From Cupriavidus nantongensis (GTDB lineage Bacteria > Pseudomonadota > Gammaproteobacteria > Burkholderiales > Burkholderiaceae), in the NCBI RefSeq assembly GCF_001598055.1, contig NZ_CP014845.1, positions 868,001-932,000 on the forward strand: a DNA stretch of 64,000 bases, given 5' to 3'. The stretch's first letter is position 1. Every line of letters begins with the position of its first letter. Shown one piece after another: positions 31,445 through 39,484 of this stretch. Made by a program: the position numbers and the translations under genes. The notes under the pieces were generated by a model. It had not been told where the DNA came from. It ran no database searches and was given only the letters and a program-made list of their open reading frames with translations.

Positions 31445-33817
31445 ATGGCTCGCACGTCACCTGAAGACGCTCTTCCACACGATCACGCCGTCAAGCACGA
31501 TCGGCAGCATGGCGCCTGCCATGCGCATGAGCATGATCACCACGATCACGTCCACGACCACGATCACGACCACGACCACCACGCCCATGCCCCTGAACCG
31601 GCGCCTGCCGCGTGTTGCGGCGGCGGGTGTGCGTCCACCGTCGCGCTGGCGCCGCCGGCTCGGGTCGAGGTCCCGGCAGGCGCCAGCACCGCCGCCTGGC
31701 GCATCGACGCCATGGATTGCCCCACCGAGGAAACGCTGATCCGCAACAAGCTGGGCGGCATGGCCGGCATCGCCGCGCTGGAATTCAACCTGATCCAGCG
31801 CGTGCTGACGGTACACCACACACTGCCGTCGGCAGAGCCGGTGGCCCGCGCGATCGAAAGCCTGGGCATGCGGCCGGTGCCGCTCAGCGCCGAGGCCGCG
31901 CAGCAAGTGCTGCCCGAAACCGCCGCGCGCAAGCCGTGGTGGCCGCTGGCGCTGGCCGGAGTCGCCGCGCTGGGGGCCGAGGCGACAGAATGGCTGGGCC
32001 TGGGTTTGCCGTGGCTGCCGGCGGTGCTGGCGCTGGCCGCGGTGGCGCTGGGCGGGCTGACCACCTACCGCAAGGGCTGGATTGCGCTGCGCAACGGCAA
32101 CCTGAACATCAACGCGCTGATGAGCATTGCCGTGACCGGCGCGCTGCTGCTGCGCCAGTGGCCGGAAGCGGCGATGGTCATGGTGCTGTTCGCGCTGGCC
32201 GAGCGCATCGAGGCGGCGTCGCTGGACCGCGCCCGCAATGCCATTCGCGGCCTGATGGCGATGGCGCCGGAGCTGGCCACGGTGCGCCGCGCCGATGGCA
32301 ACTGGGACACCGTGCCGGCCGCCGGCGTGGCCGTCGGCACGCTGGTGCGGCTGCGCCCGGGCGAGCGCGTGGCGCTCGACGGCAAGGTCGTGCGCGGCCA
32401 GTCGGCGCTGGACCAGGCACCCATCACAGGCGAAAGCGTGCCGGTCGACAAGGCCGAGGGCGATGCGCTCTACGCGGGCTCGATCAACCAGTCCGGCGAA
32501 CTGGAATACACCGTGACCGCGCCCGCCAGCGACTCGACGCTGGCGCGCATCATCCACGCGGTGGAGGCCGCGCAGGGCAGCCGCGCACCCACGCAGCGCT
32601 TTGTCGACCAGTTCGCGCGCATCTACACGCCCACGGTGTTCGCGATTGCGCTGGCGGTGGCGGTGGTGCCGCCGCTGCTGGCGGGCGGCGGCTGGGTCGA
32701 CTGGATCTACAAGGCGCTGGTGCTGCTGGTGATCGCGTGCCCGTGCGCGCTGGTGATCTCGACGCCCGTCACGATCGTCAGCGGGCTGGCCGCGGCCGCG
32801 CGGCGCGGCATCCTGGTCAAGGGCGGGGTCTACCTGGAGCAGGGCCGCGAGCTGGCCTGGGTGGCGCTGGACAAGACCGGCACCATCACGCACGGCAAGC
32901 CGGCGCAGACCGACCACGCGCTGCTGGCCGACGATGTCCCGCAGGCGCGCGCCATTGCCGCCAGCCTGGCGGCGCGCTCCGACCATCCGGTCTCGCGCGC
33001 GGTGGCCACGGCGGCGCAGGCCGACGGCATCGCCACGCTGCCGGTGGAGGCGTTCGAGGCGCTGGCCGGGCGCGGCACGCGCGGCACGGTGCAGGGCGTC
33101 GAATACCGGCTCGGCAACCACCGGCTGGTGCATGAGATGGGCGCATGCTCGCCGGCGCTGGAAGCGCGGCTGGAGGCGCTGGAGCGCGAGGGCAAGACCG
33201 TGGTGCTGCTGGCGCGGCTCGACGGCCGGGGCGCGGCCACCGCGCTGGCGCTGTTCGCGGTGGCCGACACCGTGCGCGACACCAGCCGCCAGGCGATTGC
33301 CGAGCTGCATGCGCTGGGGGTCAAGACGCTGATGCTGTCCGGCGATAACCCGCACACCGCGCAGGCGATCGCGGCGCAGGTCGGCATCGACGAAGCGCGC
33401 GGCAACCAGCTGCCGCAGGACAAGGCCGATGCCATCGCCGCGCTGGCCGACGCCGCGCATGCCCGCGGCGGCCGCATCGGCATGGTCGGCGACGGCATCA
33501 ACGACGCCCCGGCGCTGGCGCGTGCCGACGTCGGCTTCGCCATGGGCGCCGCCGGCACCGACACCGCTATCGAAACCGCCGACGTGGCGCTGATGGACGA
33601 CGACCTGCGCAAGATCCCGGCCTTCGTCCGGCTGTCGCGCCGCACCGCGAGCATCCTCAGGCAGAACATCGCGCTGGCGCTGGGCATCAAGGCCGTGTTC
33701 CTGGTGCTGACGGTGCTGGGGATGGGGACGATGTGGATGGCGGTGTTCGCCGATATGGGGGCGAGCTTGCTGGTGGTGTTCAACGGGCTGCGGGTGGGGG
33801 CGCGGCGCGGGGGGTGA
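31445..33817 (+). CDS. cadA: Zn/Cd/Pb-translocating P-type ATPase
   Basis: P1B-type efflux pump of 790 residues in the inner membrane. The N-terminus is a His/Asp-rich tail (residues ~12-50) and a CCGGGC cluster, both likely metal-binding, then a heavy-metal-associated domain with MDCPTEE, the ZntA/CadA signature. The transmembrane metal site is C432-P-C434 in IACPCAL, the phosphorylated Asp476 in LDKTGTITHG, and the hinge MVGDGINDAPAL near the end. These mark a Zn2+/Cd2+/Pb2+ exporter rather than a copper pump. Transcription probably starts at the MerR-type promoter at 31381. Whether Cd, Zn or Pb is the main substrate is open. Confidence 0.9.
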   Translation: MARTSPEDALPHDHAVKHDRQHGACHAHEHDHHDHVHDHDHDHDHHAHAPEPAPAACCGGGCASTVALAPPARVEVPAGASTAAWRIDAMDCPTEETLIRNKLGGMAGIAALEFNLIQRVLTVHHTLPSAEPVARAIESLGMRPVPLSAEAAQQVLPETAARKPWWPLALAGVAALGAEATEWLGLGLPWLPAVLALAAVALGGLTTYRKGWIALRNGNLNINALMSIAVTGALLLRQWPEAAMVMVLFALAERIEAASLDRARNAIRGLMAMAPELATVRRADGNWDTVPAAGVAVGTLVRLRPGERVALDGKVVRGQSALDQAPITGESVPVDKAEGDALYAGSINQSGELEYTVTAPASDSTLARIIHAVEAAQGSRAPTQRFVDQFARIYTPTVFAIALAVAVVPPLLAGGGWVDWIYKALVLLVIACPCALVISTPVTIVSGLAAAARRGILVKGGVYLEQGRELAWVALDKTGTITHGKPAQTDHALLADDVPQARAIAASLAARSDHPVSRAVATAAQADGIATLPVEAFEALAGRGTRGTVQGVEYRLGNHRLVHEMGACSPALEARLEALEREGKTVVLLARLDGRGAATALALFAVADTVRDTSRQAIAELHALGVKTLMLSGDNPHTAQAIAAQVGIDEARGNQLPQDKADAIAALADAAHARGGRIGMVGDGINDAPALARADVGFAMGAAGTDTAIETADVALMDDDLRKIPAFVRLSRRTASILRQNIALALGIKAVFLVLTVLGMGTMWMAVFADMGASLLVVFNGLRVGARRGG

Positions 33818-33850
33818 GCACTGCAAGGAGGTGTATCACGCTCGCGGTTT

Positions 33851-33893
33851 GCTCCCCTCTCCCGCCTGCGGGAGAGGGGCCGGGGGAGAGGGC
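33851..33893. repeat. REP-like palindromic element, copy A
   Basis: Starts GCTCCCCTCTCCCGCC and folds back as GCGGGAGAGGGG, followed by a shorter CGGGGGAGAGGGC tail. The reverse complement of copy B (33940-33981) is almost identical. It lies between convergent genes. Confidence 0.8.
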
Positions 33894-33939
33894 CGGCGCA
33901 CGGCAAGCACGACAAGGCTTGCACTTCGTGGACGTTCCT

Positions 33940-33981
33940 GCCCTCTCCCCCACCCCTCTCCCGCGCGCGGGAGAGGGGAGC
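33940..33981. repeat. REP-like palindromic element, copy B (inverted)
   Basis: Inverted near-copy of the element at 33851-33893, separated by 46 bp; internal palindrome CCCCTCTCCCGCGCG / CGCGGGAGAGGGG. The pair could act as a two-way transcription stop for the P-type ATPase gene and arnD. Confidence 0.8.
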
Positions 33982-34007
33982 CCCGTTCATACGGCGTGGG
34001 CTGCGAT

Positions 34008-34913
34008 TCAGCGCAATGCCACGTTGGGCTGCACGATCAACTCCCCGCTGCGCCCCGGAATCTCCCCCCACGTCACCGGCAGCCGCGGCAGCGTCGCGCA
34101 ATCCAGCCCGCGATACCACGTGCCCATCGACACCAGCTCGTGCCCCTGCGCGCGCCAGCCCGCCAGCAGCCGTTCGAACACGGGCGCGAGCTTGCCGCCT
34201 TCGAGCTCGGCATGCAGCGTGAACACATGGTCGCGCGTGCCCTCGGTCAGCTTCAGCAGCGCCGTGTGCACGTTGTCCTCGGTCAGGCCGTCGGTGCCGA
34301 TCAGCTCGTCCAGCGTCGGCAGCGTGGTCGGCATCTGCACATGGCGGCAGGGCACGCCGGCGATGGTGGGGATATAGGGCGCGGTGCCGCGGCCGTCGGA
34401 GGCGTAGGCCATGTCCCAGATATCGATCTGGCGGAACGCGGCCTCGTTCATCTGCCAGCCGGCGGCGCCGTGCGTGGCCGGGGGCTCGCCGAAGATTTCG
34501 CGAAAGCGCGCGAAGGCGCGCTGCATCTGGTCGCGGGTCCAGGCGGCATCGCGCTCGCGCACGTTGTCCTGCCAGTAGACATGGTCCCAGGTGTGGATGC
34601 CGCACTCATGCCCGGCGGCGCGCGCCGCGCGCATCTCGGCGGCGCCCTTGCGGCCGATGTCCGGGCCGGGCAGCAGCACGCCGTACATCAGCGTGCGCAG
34701 GCCGTAGTTCGATACCACCGAGGTGCGCGACACCTTGCGCAGGAAGCCGGGCCGGAACACGCGCCGCAGCGCCCAGCCGGTATGGTCGGGGCCCAGGCTG
34801 AACAGGAAGGTGGCCTGCGCCTGCGCAGCCGCCAGCAGCGACAGCAGCCGGGGCACGCCTTCGCGCGTGCCGCGCAGCGTGTCGACGTCGACCTTCAGGG
34901 CGATCCGTGCCAT
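34008..34913 (-). CDS. arnD: ArnD deformylase, polysaccharide deacetylase family
   Basis: 4-deoxy-4-formamido-L-arabinose-phosphoundecaprenol deformylase, 301 residues. It removes the formyl group after ArnC attaches the sugar to undecaprenyl phosphate, at the inner membrane. NodB-like motifs: KVDVDTLRGTREGV at the start, metal-binding GIHTWDHVYW (two His), and the late TLHAELEGGK. Last gene of the seven-gene arn operon; 12 bp after the dehydrogenase-half gene. Paired REP-like elements follow its stop. Confidence 0.93.
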   Translation of the reverse strand: MARIALKVDVDTLRGTREGVPRLLSLLAAAQAQATFLFSLGPDHTGWALRRVFRPGFLRKVSRTSVVSNYGLRTLMYGVLLPGPDIGRKGAAEMRAARAAGHECGIHTWDHVYWQDNVRERDAAWTRDQMQRAFARFREIFGEPPATHGAAGWQMNEAAFRQIDIWDMAYASDGRGTAPYIPTIAGVPCRHVQMPTTLPTLDELIGTDGLTEDNVHTALLKLTEGTRDHVFTLHAELEGGKLAPVFERLLAGWRAQGHELVSMGTWYRGLDCATLPRLPVTWGEIPGRSGELIVQPNVALR

Positions 34914-34925
34914 GTGGGTGCGCGC

Positions 34926-35978
34926 TCAGTTGCCGGAATCGACCAGCGTGCGGGCCTCGACCACCTTGCCCCGGTACGCCTCGAAGATCCGCCGCAGCGC
35001 CGCTTCCATGCCGATCTCGGGGCGCCAGCCCAGTTCCTCGATGGTGTTGTCGATCTTCGGCACGCGGTGCTGCACGTCCTGGTAGCCCTTGCCATAGAAG
35101 TCGCCCGACGAGGTCTCGACGATCCGCGTGTGCTGCGCCTGCTGCGCGTATTCGGGGTAGTCGGCGGCCATCTTCAGCATCATCTCGGCGAGTTCGCGCA
35201 CCGAGTGGATATTGTCCGGGTTGCCGATGTTGTAGATCTTGCCGCTGGCCACGCCGCCGGGATTCTCGATGATGCGCATCAACGCGCTGATGCCGTCGGC
35301 GATGTCGGCGAAGGCGCGTTGCTGCGCGCCGCCGTCGACCAGCCTGATCGGTTCGCCGCGCACGATATGGCCCAGGAACTGCGTCACCACGCGCGACGAG
35401 CCTTCCTTCGATTCGAAGATCGAGTCCAGCCCCGCGCCGATCCAGTTGAACGGGCGGAACAGCGTGTAGTTCAGGCCCTGCTCCATGCCATAGGCGTGGA
35501 TCACGCGGTCCATCAGCTGCTTGGAGCAGGCGTAGATCCAGCGCGGCTTGTTGATCGGGCCGTAGACCAGCGGCGAGGCTTCGGGGTCGAATTCCTCGTC
35601 GCCGCACATGCCGTAGACCTCGGACGTTGACGGGAACACCAGGTGCTTGCGGTACTTGACCGCCGCGCGCACGATCGGCAGGTTGGCCTCGAAGTCCAGC
35701 TCGAACACGCGCAGCGGCTGGCGCACGTAGGTGGCGGGGGTGGCGATGGCGACCAGCGGCAGCACCACGTCGCACTTGCGGATGTTGTACTCGATCCACT
35801 CGCGATTGATGGTGATGTCGCCCTCGAAGAAATGCATGCGCGGGTGGTCGACCAGGTCGCCCAGGCGGTCCGTGTTCATGTCCATGCCGTAGACCTCCCA
35901 CGGCGTGGTTTCCAGGATGCGACGCGTCAGGTGGTGGCCGATGAAGCCGTTGACGCCGAGAATCAGGACCTTTTTCAT
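34926..35978 (-). CDS. arnA: UDP-glucuronate decarboxylase (ArnA C-terminal half as separate gene)
   Basis: Short-chain dehydrogenase/epimerase-fold enzyme, 350 residues. It oxidises and decarboxylates UDP-glucuronate to UDP-4-keto-pentose. NAD motif VLILGVNGFIGHHLTRRI at the N-terminus, then VFPSTSEVYGMCGDEEFDPE, and the YACSKQLMDR Tyr-x3-Lys pair. It equals residues ~310-660 of E. coli ArnA, which has both activities in one chain. Start ATG overlaps the formyltransferase stop as ATGA, so the two halves are still made together. Confidence 0.93.
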   Translation of the reverse strand: MKKVLILGVNGFIGHHLTRRILETTPWEVYGMDMNTDRLGDLVDHPRMHFFEGDITINREWIEYNIRKCDVVLPLVAIATPATYVRQPLRVFELDFEANLPIVRAAVKYRKHLVFPSTSEVYGMCGDEEFDPEASPLVYGPINKPRWIYACSKQLMDRVIHAYGMEQGLNYTLFRPFNWIGAGLDSIFESKEGSSRVVTQFLGHIVRGEPIRLVDGGAQQRAFADIADGISALMRIIENPGGVASGKIYNIGNPDNIHSVRELAEMMLKMAADYPEYAQQAQHTRIVETSSGDFYGKGYQDVQHRVPKIDNTIEELGWRPEIGMEAALRRIFEAYRGKVVEARTLVDSGN

Positions 35979-36916
35979 CGGTTTCCCTCGTTGGACTGTT
36001 CGGTATGGAGATGCCGGGCCAGCGCCTGCGGCGTGACGGCCGCGCCGTCCGCAGCCAATAGCCGCGTGACGATGACCAGGCCGCCGTCGCCGCACACGCC
36101 GACGACCTGGCCGTCACGCACCTGCAGGCCGGCAGGCGTGCCGGCGGGCATCGGCGGCACCGCGCCCGGCAGCGGCCGGCGCGCCTGCGCCACGATGAAG
36201 CGCTGCCCGCCGACTTCGGTGAACGCGCCGGGGTAGGGCGGCGCGACCGCGCGGATCAGGTTGTAGACCTCGGCGGCGGGGCGGCTCCAGTCGATGTGGC
36301 CGTCCTCGGGCTTGCGCCCCGAGTAATAGCTGCCTTCGGTCAGCCGGTTCGGGCGGCGCGGGGTCTGTCCCGCCATCATCGCGGGCAGCGCGCGCCACAG
36401 CGTCTGCTCGGCCGCAACGGTGACCTTGTCGAACACTTCGCCGGCGGTATCGTCGGGCAGGATCGGCACGGCGGTCTGGTCGACGATATCGCCCGCGTCC
36501 GGTTTGGCTTCCATCACGTGCAGCGTGGCGCCGGTCTCGGTCTCGCCGTGCAGCACCGCCCAGTTGACCGGCACGCGGCCGCGGTACTTCGGCAGCAGCG
36601 AGCCGTGCATGTTGAACGCGCCGCCCGGTGCCAGCGCCAGCACGCCGGCGGGGATCATGGCGCGATAGTAGAACGAGAAGATGACATCCGGGCGCGCATC
36701 GCGCACCGCCTGTGCGATGGCGGGATCGGCCGGGTCCTCGCCATAGAGGAACGGCACGCCCAGCTCGGCGGCGGTGTCGGCCACGCGGCGGAACCAGATG
36801 TTCTCGTCGGGCCGGTCGCGGTGGGTGATCACCAGCGCCACCTCCACGCCGCGCGCATGCAGCACGCGCAGGCAGCGCTCGCCGACATTGTGATAGGCAA
36901 AGACGACGGCGCGCAT
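35975..36916 (-). CDS. arnA: UDP-Ara4N formyltransferase (ArnA N-terminal half as separate gene)
   Basis: Formyltransferase of 313 residues, folate-dependent, forming UDP-4-formamido-arabinose. N-terminal MRAVVFAYHNVGERCL, the catalytic-site segment GGAFNMHGSLLPKYRGRVPV (Asn and His), and the DAGDIVDQ motif, followed by the C-terminal OB-like subdomain. Corresponds to the first ~300 residues of E. coli ArnA. The ATG shares one base with the arnC stop and its own stop overlaps the next start as ATGA. Confidence 0.93.
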   Translation of the reverse strand: MRAVVFAYHNVGERCLRVLHARGVEVALVITHRDRPDENIWFRRVADTAAELGVPFLYGEDPADPAIAQAVRDARPDVIFSFYYRAMIPAGVLALAPGGAFNMHGSLLPKYRGRVPVNWAVLHGETETGATLHVMEAKPDAGDIVDQTAVPILPDDTAGEVFDKVTVAAEQTLWRALPAMMAGQTPRRPNRLTEGSYYSGRKPEDGHIDWSRPAAEVYNLIRAVAPPYPGAFTEVGGQRFIVAQARRPLPGAVPPMPAGTPAGLQVRDGQVVGVCGDGGLVIVTRLLAADGAAVTPQALARHLHTEQSNEGNR

Positions 36917-37872
36917 CACGGCTCCACGGTGCGGGCCGGATCGGCCTCGAGGATGGCCTTGATGCGGTAGCGCGGGCGGTCGCGCACTTCCTGGTAGATG
37001 CGGCCGACGTATTCGCCCAGCAGGCCCACGCCGAACAGCAGGATGCCGATCAGGAAGAAGTTCATGGCGAACAGCGTGAATACCCCCTGCACTTCGGAGC
37101 CAAGAACGAAGCGCCGCACCAGCAGCACCACGAACAGCACCCCCGACAGCAGCGACAGCAAGGTGCCGATGGCCGAGAACCACTGCAGCGGCACGATCGA
37201 GAAGCCGGTGACGAGGTCGAAATTCAGGCGGATCAGCTGGTACAGCGAGTACTTCGATTCGCCCGCGTGGCGCTGCTCGTGACCGACTTCGATCTCGACC
37301 GGGTTCGAGGCAAAGGTGTACGCCAGCGCCGGGATGAAGGTATTGACCTCGCGGCACGCGTTGATGGTGTCGATCACGGTGCGGTCATAGGCGCGCAGCA
37401 TGCAGCCCTGGTCGGTCATGCGGATCCTGGTGATGCGCTCGCGCAGCCGGTTCATCGCGCGCGAGGCATAGCGGCGGAACGCGGTGTCGTTGCGCTGGCG
37501 GCGGATGGTGCCGACGTAGTCGTGGCCGGCACGCATGGTCTCGACCAGGCGCGGGATTTCCTCGGGCGGGTTCTGCAGGTCGGCGTCGAGCGTGATCACG
37601 ATCTTGCCGCGGGTGTGCTCGAAGCCTGCCAGGATCGCCATGTGCTGGCCGAAGTTGCCGTTGAACAGCACCACCCGGGTCACGTCCGGGCGCTTGTGGA
37701 ACTGCGCCGCCAGCAGCTGCGCCGAGCGGTCGACGCTGCCGTCGTTGATGAAGATGACCTCGTAGCTTTCGCCGAGGCCATCCAGCGCCGGATAGAGGCG
37801 ATCGAACAGGGCTTGCAGCCCGTCTTCTTCGTTGTAGACCGGAATGACGACCGAGACCTGGACCGGGCTCAT
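36916..37872 (-). CDS. arnC: ArnC undecaprenyl-phosphate 4-formamido-arabinose transferase
   Basis: Family 2 glycosyltransferase of 318 residues. Moves Ara4-formyl-N from UDP to undecaprenyl phosphate at the cytoplasmic face. GT-A core VVIPVYNEEDGLQALFDR, DINDGS-type FINDGSVDRS, metal site TLDADLQNPPEEI, then two C-terminal TM helices (~230-260 and ~265-290). ATG 37872 is selected because it overlaps the arnB stop as ATGA; an in-frame ATG 37890 is possible. Part of the arn operon. Confidence 0.94.
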   Translation of the reverse strand: MSPVQVSVVIPVYNEEDGLQALFDRLYPALDGLGESYEVIFINDGSVDRSAQLLAAQFHKRPDVTRVVLFNGNFGQHMAILAGFEHTRGKIVITLDADLQNPPEEIPRLVETMRAGHDYVGTIRRQRNDTAFRRYASRAMNRLRERITRIRMTDQGCMLRAYDRTVIDTINACREVNTFIPALAYTFASNPVEIEVGHEQRHAGESKYSLYQLIRLNFDLVTGFSIVPLQWFSAIGTLLSLLSGVLFVVLLVRRFVLGSEVQGVFTLFAMNFFLIGILLFGVGLLGEYVGRIYQEVRDRPRYRIKAILEADPARTVEP

Positions 37873-39041
37873 TGGGAAAGACGTTTGCATGTTTCGCTGA
37901 GGATTGCGCAGACCCGCTCCACGTCCGAGGCTTGCATCGCCGGGAACAGCGGCAGCGTGACGATGCCGCGCCCGATGCGCTCGGCGTGCGGCAGCATGCC
38001 TTCGCGCCAGCCGAGTGAGCGGTAGTAAGTGAAAAGATGGACCGGCGGGTAGTGCACGCCGGTGCCGATGCCGCGCTCGCGCATGGCTTCCATGAGCTTC
38101 TGCCGCGCCTGCGCCGGCCCGCCCTGCATGCGCTTGGTCGGCAGCACCACCTGGAACATGTGCCAGTTGGTGGTGGCCGCGTGCGGGTCCAGTGCCTGCG
38201 GCAGCTCGATGCCGAGGGCCTGCAGGCCGCTGTCGGCGGCGCAGCGGAAATAGGTGTCGGCCAGTTCGGCGCGGCGCGCGGTGATGGCGTCGAGCCGCTC
38301 CAGCTGGGCCAGGCCGACCGCGGCGTTGACATCGGTCAGGTTGAACTTGCCGCCCGGCTCTTCGACATCCATGCCGTCCAGGCCGGTGCGGATCACGCCC
38401 TGCAGCCGCAGGCGCTCGGCGCGCACGGCTTCCTCGGGCGTGTTCATCACCAGGCAGCCGCCTTCGATGGTGGTGATGTTCTTGTTGGCCTGGAAGCTGA
38501 AGCTGACCAGGTCGCCGAAGGCGCCGATGCGCTGACCGCGCCAGCGCGAATCGATCGCCTGGGCCGCGTCTTCGATCACGCGCAGCCCGTGCCTGGCGGC
38601 AATCGCGTACAGGCGTTCCATGTCGACCGGCAGGCCGGACAGGTAGACCGGCATGATCGCGCGCGTGCGCGGCGTGATGGCGGCCTCGACCGCGTCGAGG
38701 TCCAGGTTGCGCGTGCGCGGGTCGATGTCGACGAACACCGGCTTCGCGCCCACGGCCACCACCACGTTGGCGGTGGCGACCCAGGTGATGGGCGTGGTGA
38801 TGACTTCATCGCCGGGGCCGATATCGGCGATGCGCAACGCGATTTCCATGGTTGCCGAACCGTTGGCGAAGGTGCGCACCGGGCGCCCGCCGAACAGGTC
38901 GGACAGCGCGGCCTCGAAGGCCTGCATCTTCGGTCCGGAGGTGATCCAGCCCGAGGCCAGCACCTTGCCGACCTCGGCAATGGCGGCGGCGTCGATCTCG
39001 GGCCGCACAAACGGCAGGAAGGCGGGAGCGGAAGCGGTCAT
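37869..39041 (-). CDS. arnB: ArnB UDP-4-keto-pentose aminotransferase
   Basis: PLP-dependent DegT/DnrJ/EryC1 aminotransferase, 390 residues. Converts UDP-4-keto-pentose to UDP-4-amino-arabinose using glutamate. Visible: FANGSATMEIALRIADIGPGDEV, VIEDAAQAIDSRW (PLP-contact Asp) and the Schiff-base Lys in SFSFQANKNITTIEGG. Full length. Third gene of the operon; it lies 53 bp after the small transporter gene and overlaps arnC as ATGA. Confidence 0.95.
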   Translation of the reverse strand: MTASAPAFLPFVRPEIDAAAIAEVGKVLASGWITSGPKMQAFEAALSDLFGGRPVRTFANGSATMEIALRIADIGPGDEVITTPITWVATANVVVAVGAKPVFVDIDPRTRNLDLDAVEAAITPRTRAIMPVYLSGLPVDMERLYAIAARHGLRVIEDAAQAIDSRWRGQRIGAFGDLVSFSFQANKNITTIEGGCLVMNTPEEAVRAERLRLQGVIRTGLDGMDVEEPGGKFNLTDVNAAVGLAQLERLDAITARRAELADTYFRCAADSGLQALGIELPQALDPHAATTNWHMFQVVLPTKRMQGGPAQARQKLMEAMRERGIGTGVHYPPVHLFTYYRSLGWREGMLPHAERIGRGIVTLPLFPAMQASDVERVCAILSETCKRLSQ

Positions 39042-39094
39042 GGCAGGCGAAGGAGACAGCGGCGGTCAGGCCAGGCGAAGGCGCGGACAGGCCT

Positions 39095-39466
39095 TCAGGA
39101 GCGGGCGATCAGGAAGACGCCCGCCAGTATCAGCAGGATGCCGGCCACGCGCAAGGGGCCGATGATCTCGCCGAACAGCCACCAGGCCGCGAGCGCATTG
39201 ACCACGTAGCCCAGCGACAGCATCGGATAGGCGATCGACACATCGACGCGCGACAGGCCTATGATCCAGACTCCCACGCTGACCACATACAGCGTAAGCC
39301 CGGCCAGCACCGGCCATTGCGTCAGCACGCGCAGCGCCGTGACCAGCAGCGTGCCGCGATCCAGCGTGATCGCGCCGACGGCGTTGACGCCGGCCTTGAG
39401 CAGCAGTTGCGCCGCTGCGTTCAGCAGCACGCCGGACAGGATGAAAGCAAAGGTGGAAAGCGTCAT
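39095..39466 (-). CDS. SMR/EamA-like four-helix transporter (ArnE/ArnF role)
   Basis: Inner-membrane protein of 123 residues, four TM helices across ~3-25, 45-68, 72-95 and 100-120. The pattern GVLLNAAAQLLLKAG and SRVDVSIAYPMLSLGYVV fits the small multidrug-resistance-like flippases. In E. coli two such proteins, ArnE and ArnF, flip undecaprenyl-P-Ara4N. Here only one gene is present, so it probably works as a homodimer (inference). Lies between arnT and arnB. Confidence 0.85.
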   Translation of the reverse strand: MTLSTFAFILSGVLLNAAAQLLLKAGVNAVGAITLDRGTLLVTALRVLTQWPVLAGLTLYVVSVGVWIIGLSRVDVSIAYPMLSLGYVVNALAAWWLFGEIIGPLRVAGILLILAGVFLIARS

Positions 39467-39484
39467 GGCAAGGCGGTTGGCGGA

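Noticed and set aside
31530..31600. Repeated CACGACCA-type DNA before the P-type ATPase domain as a regulatory repeat
   Set aside because: It encodes the His/Asp-rich metal-binding N-terminus in frame; a coding repeat explains it.
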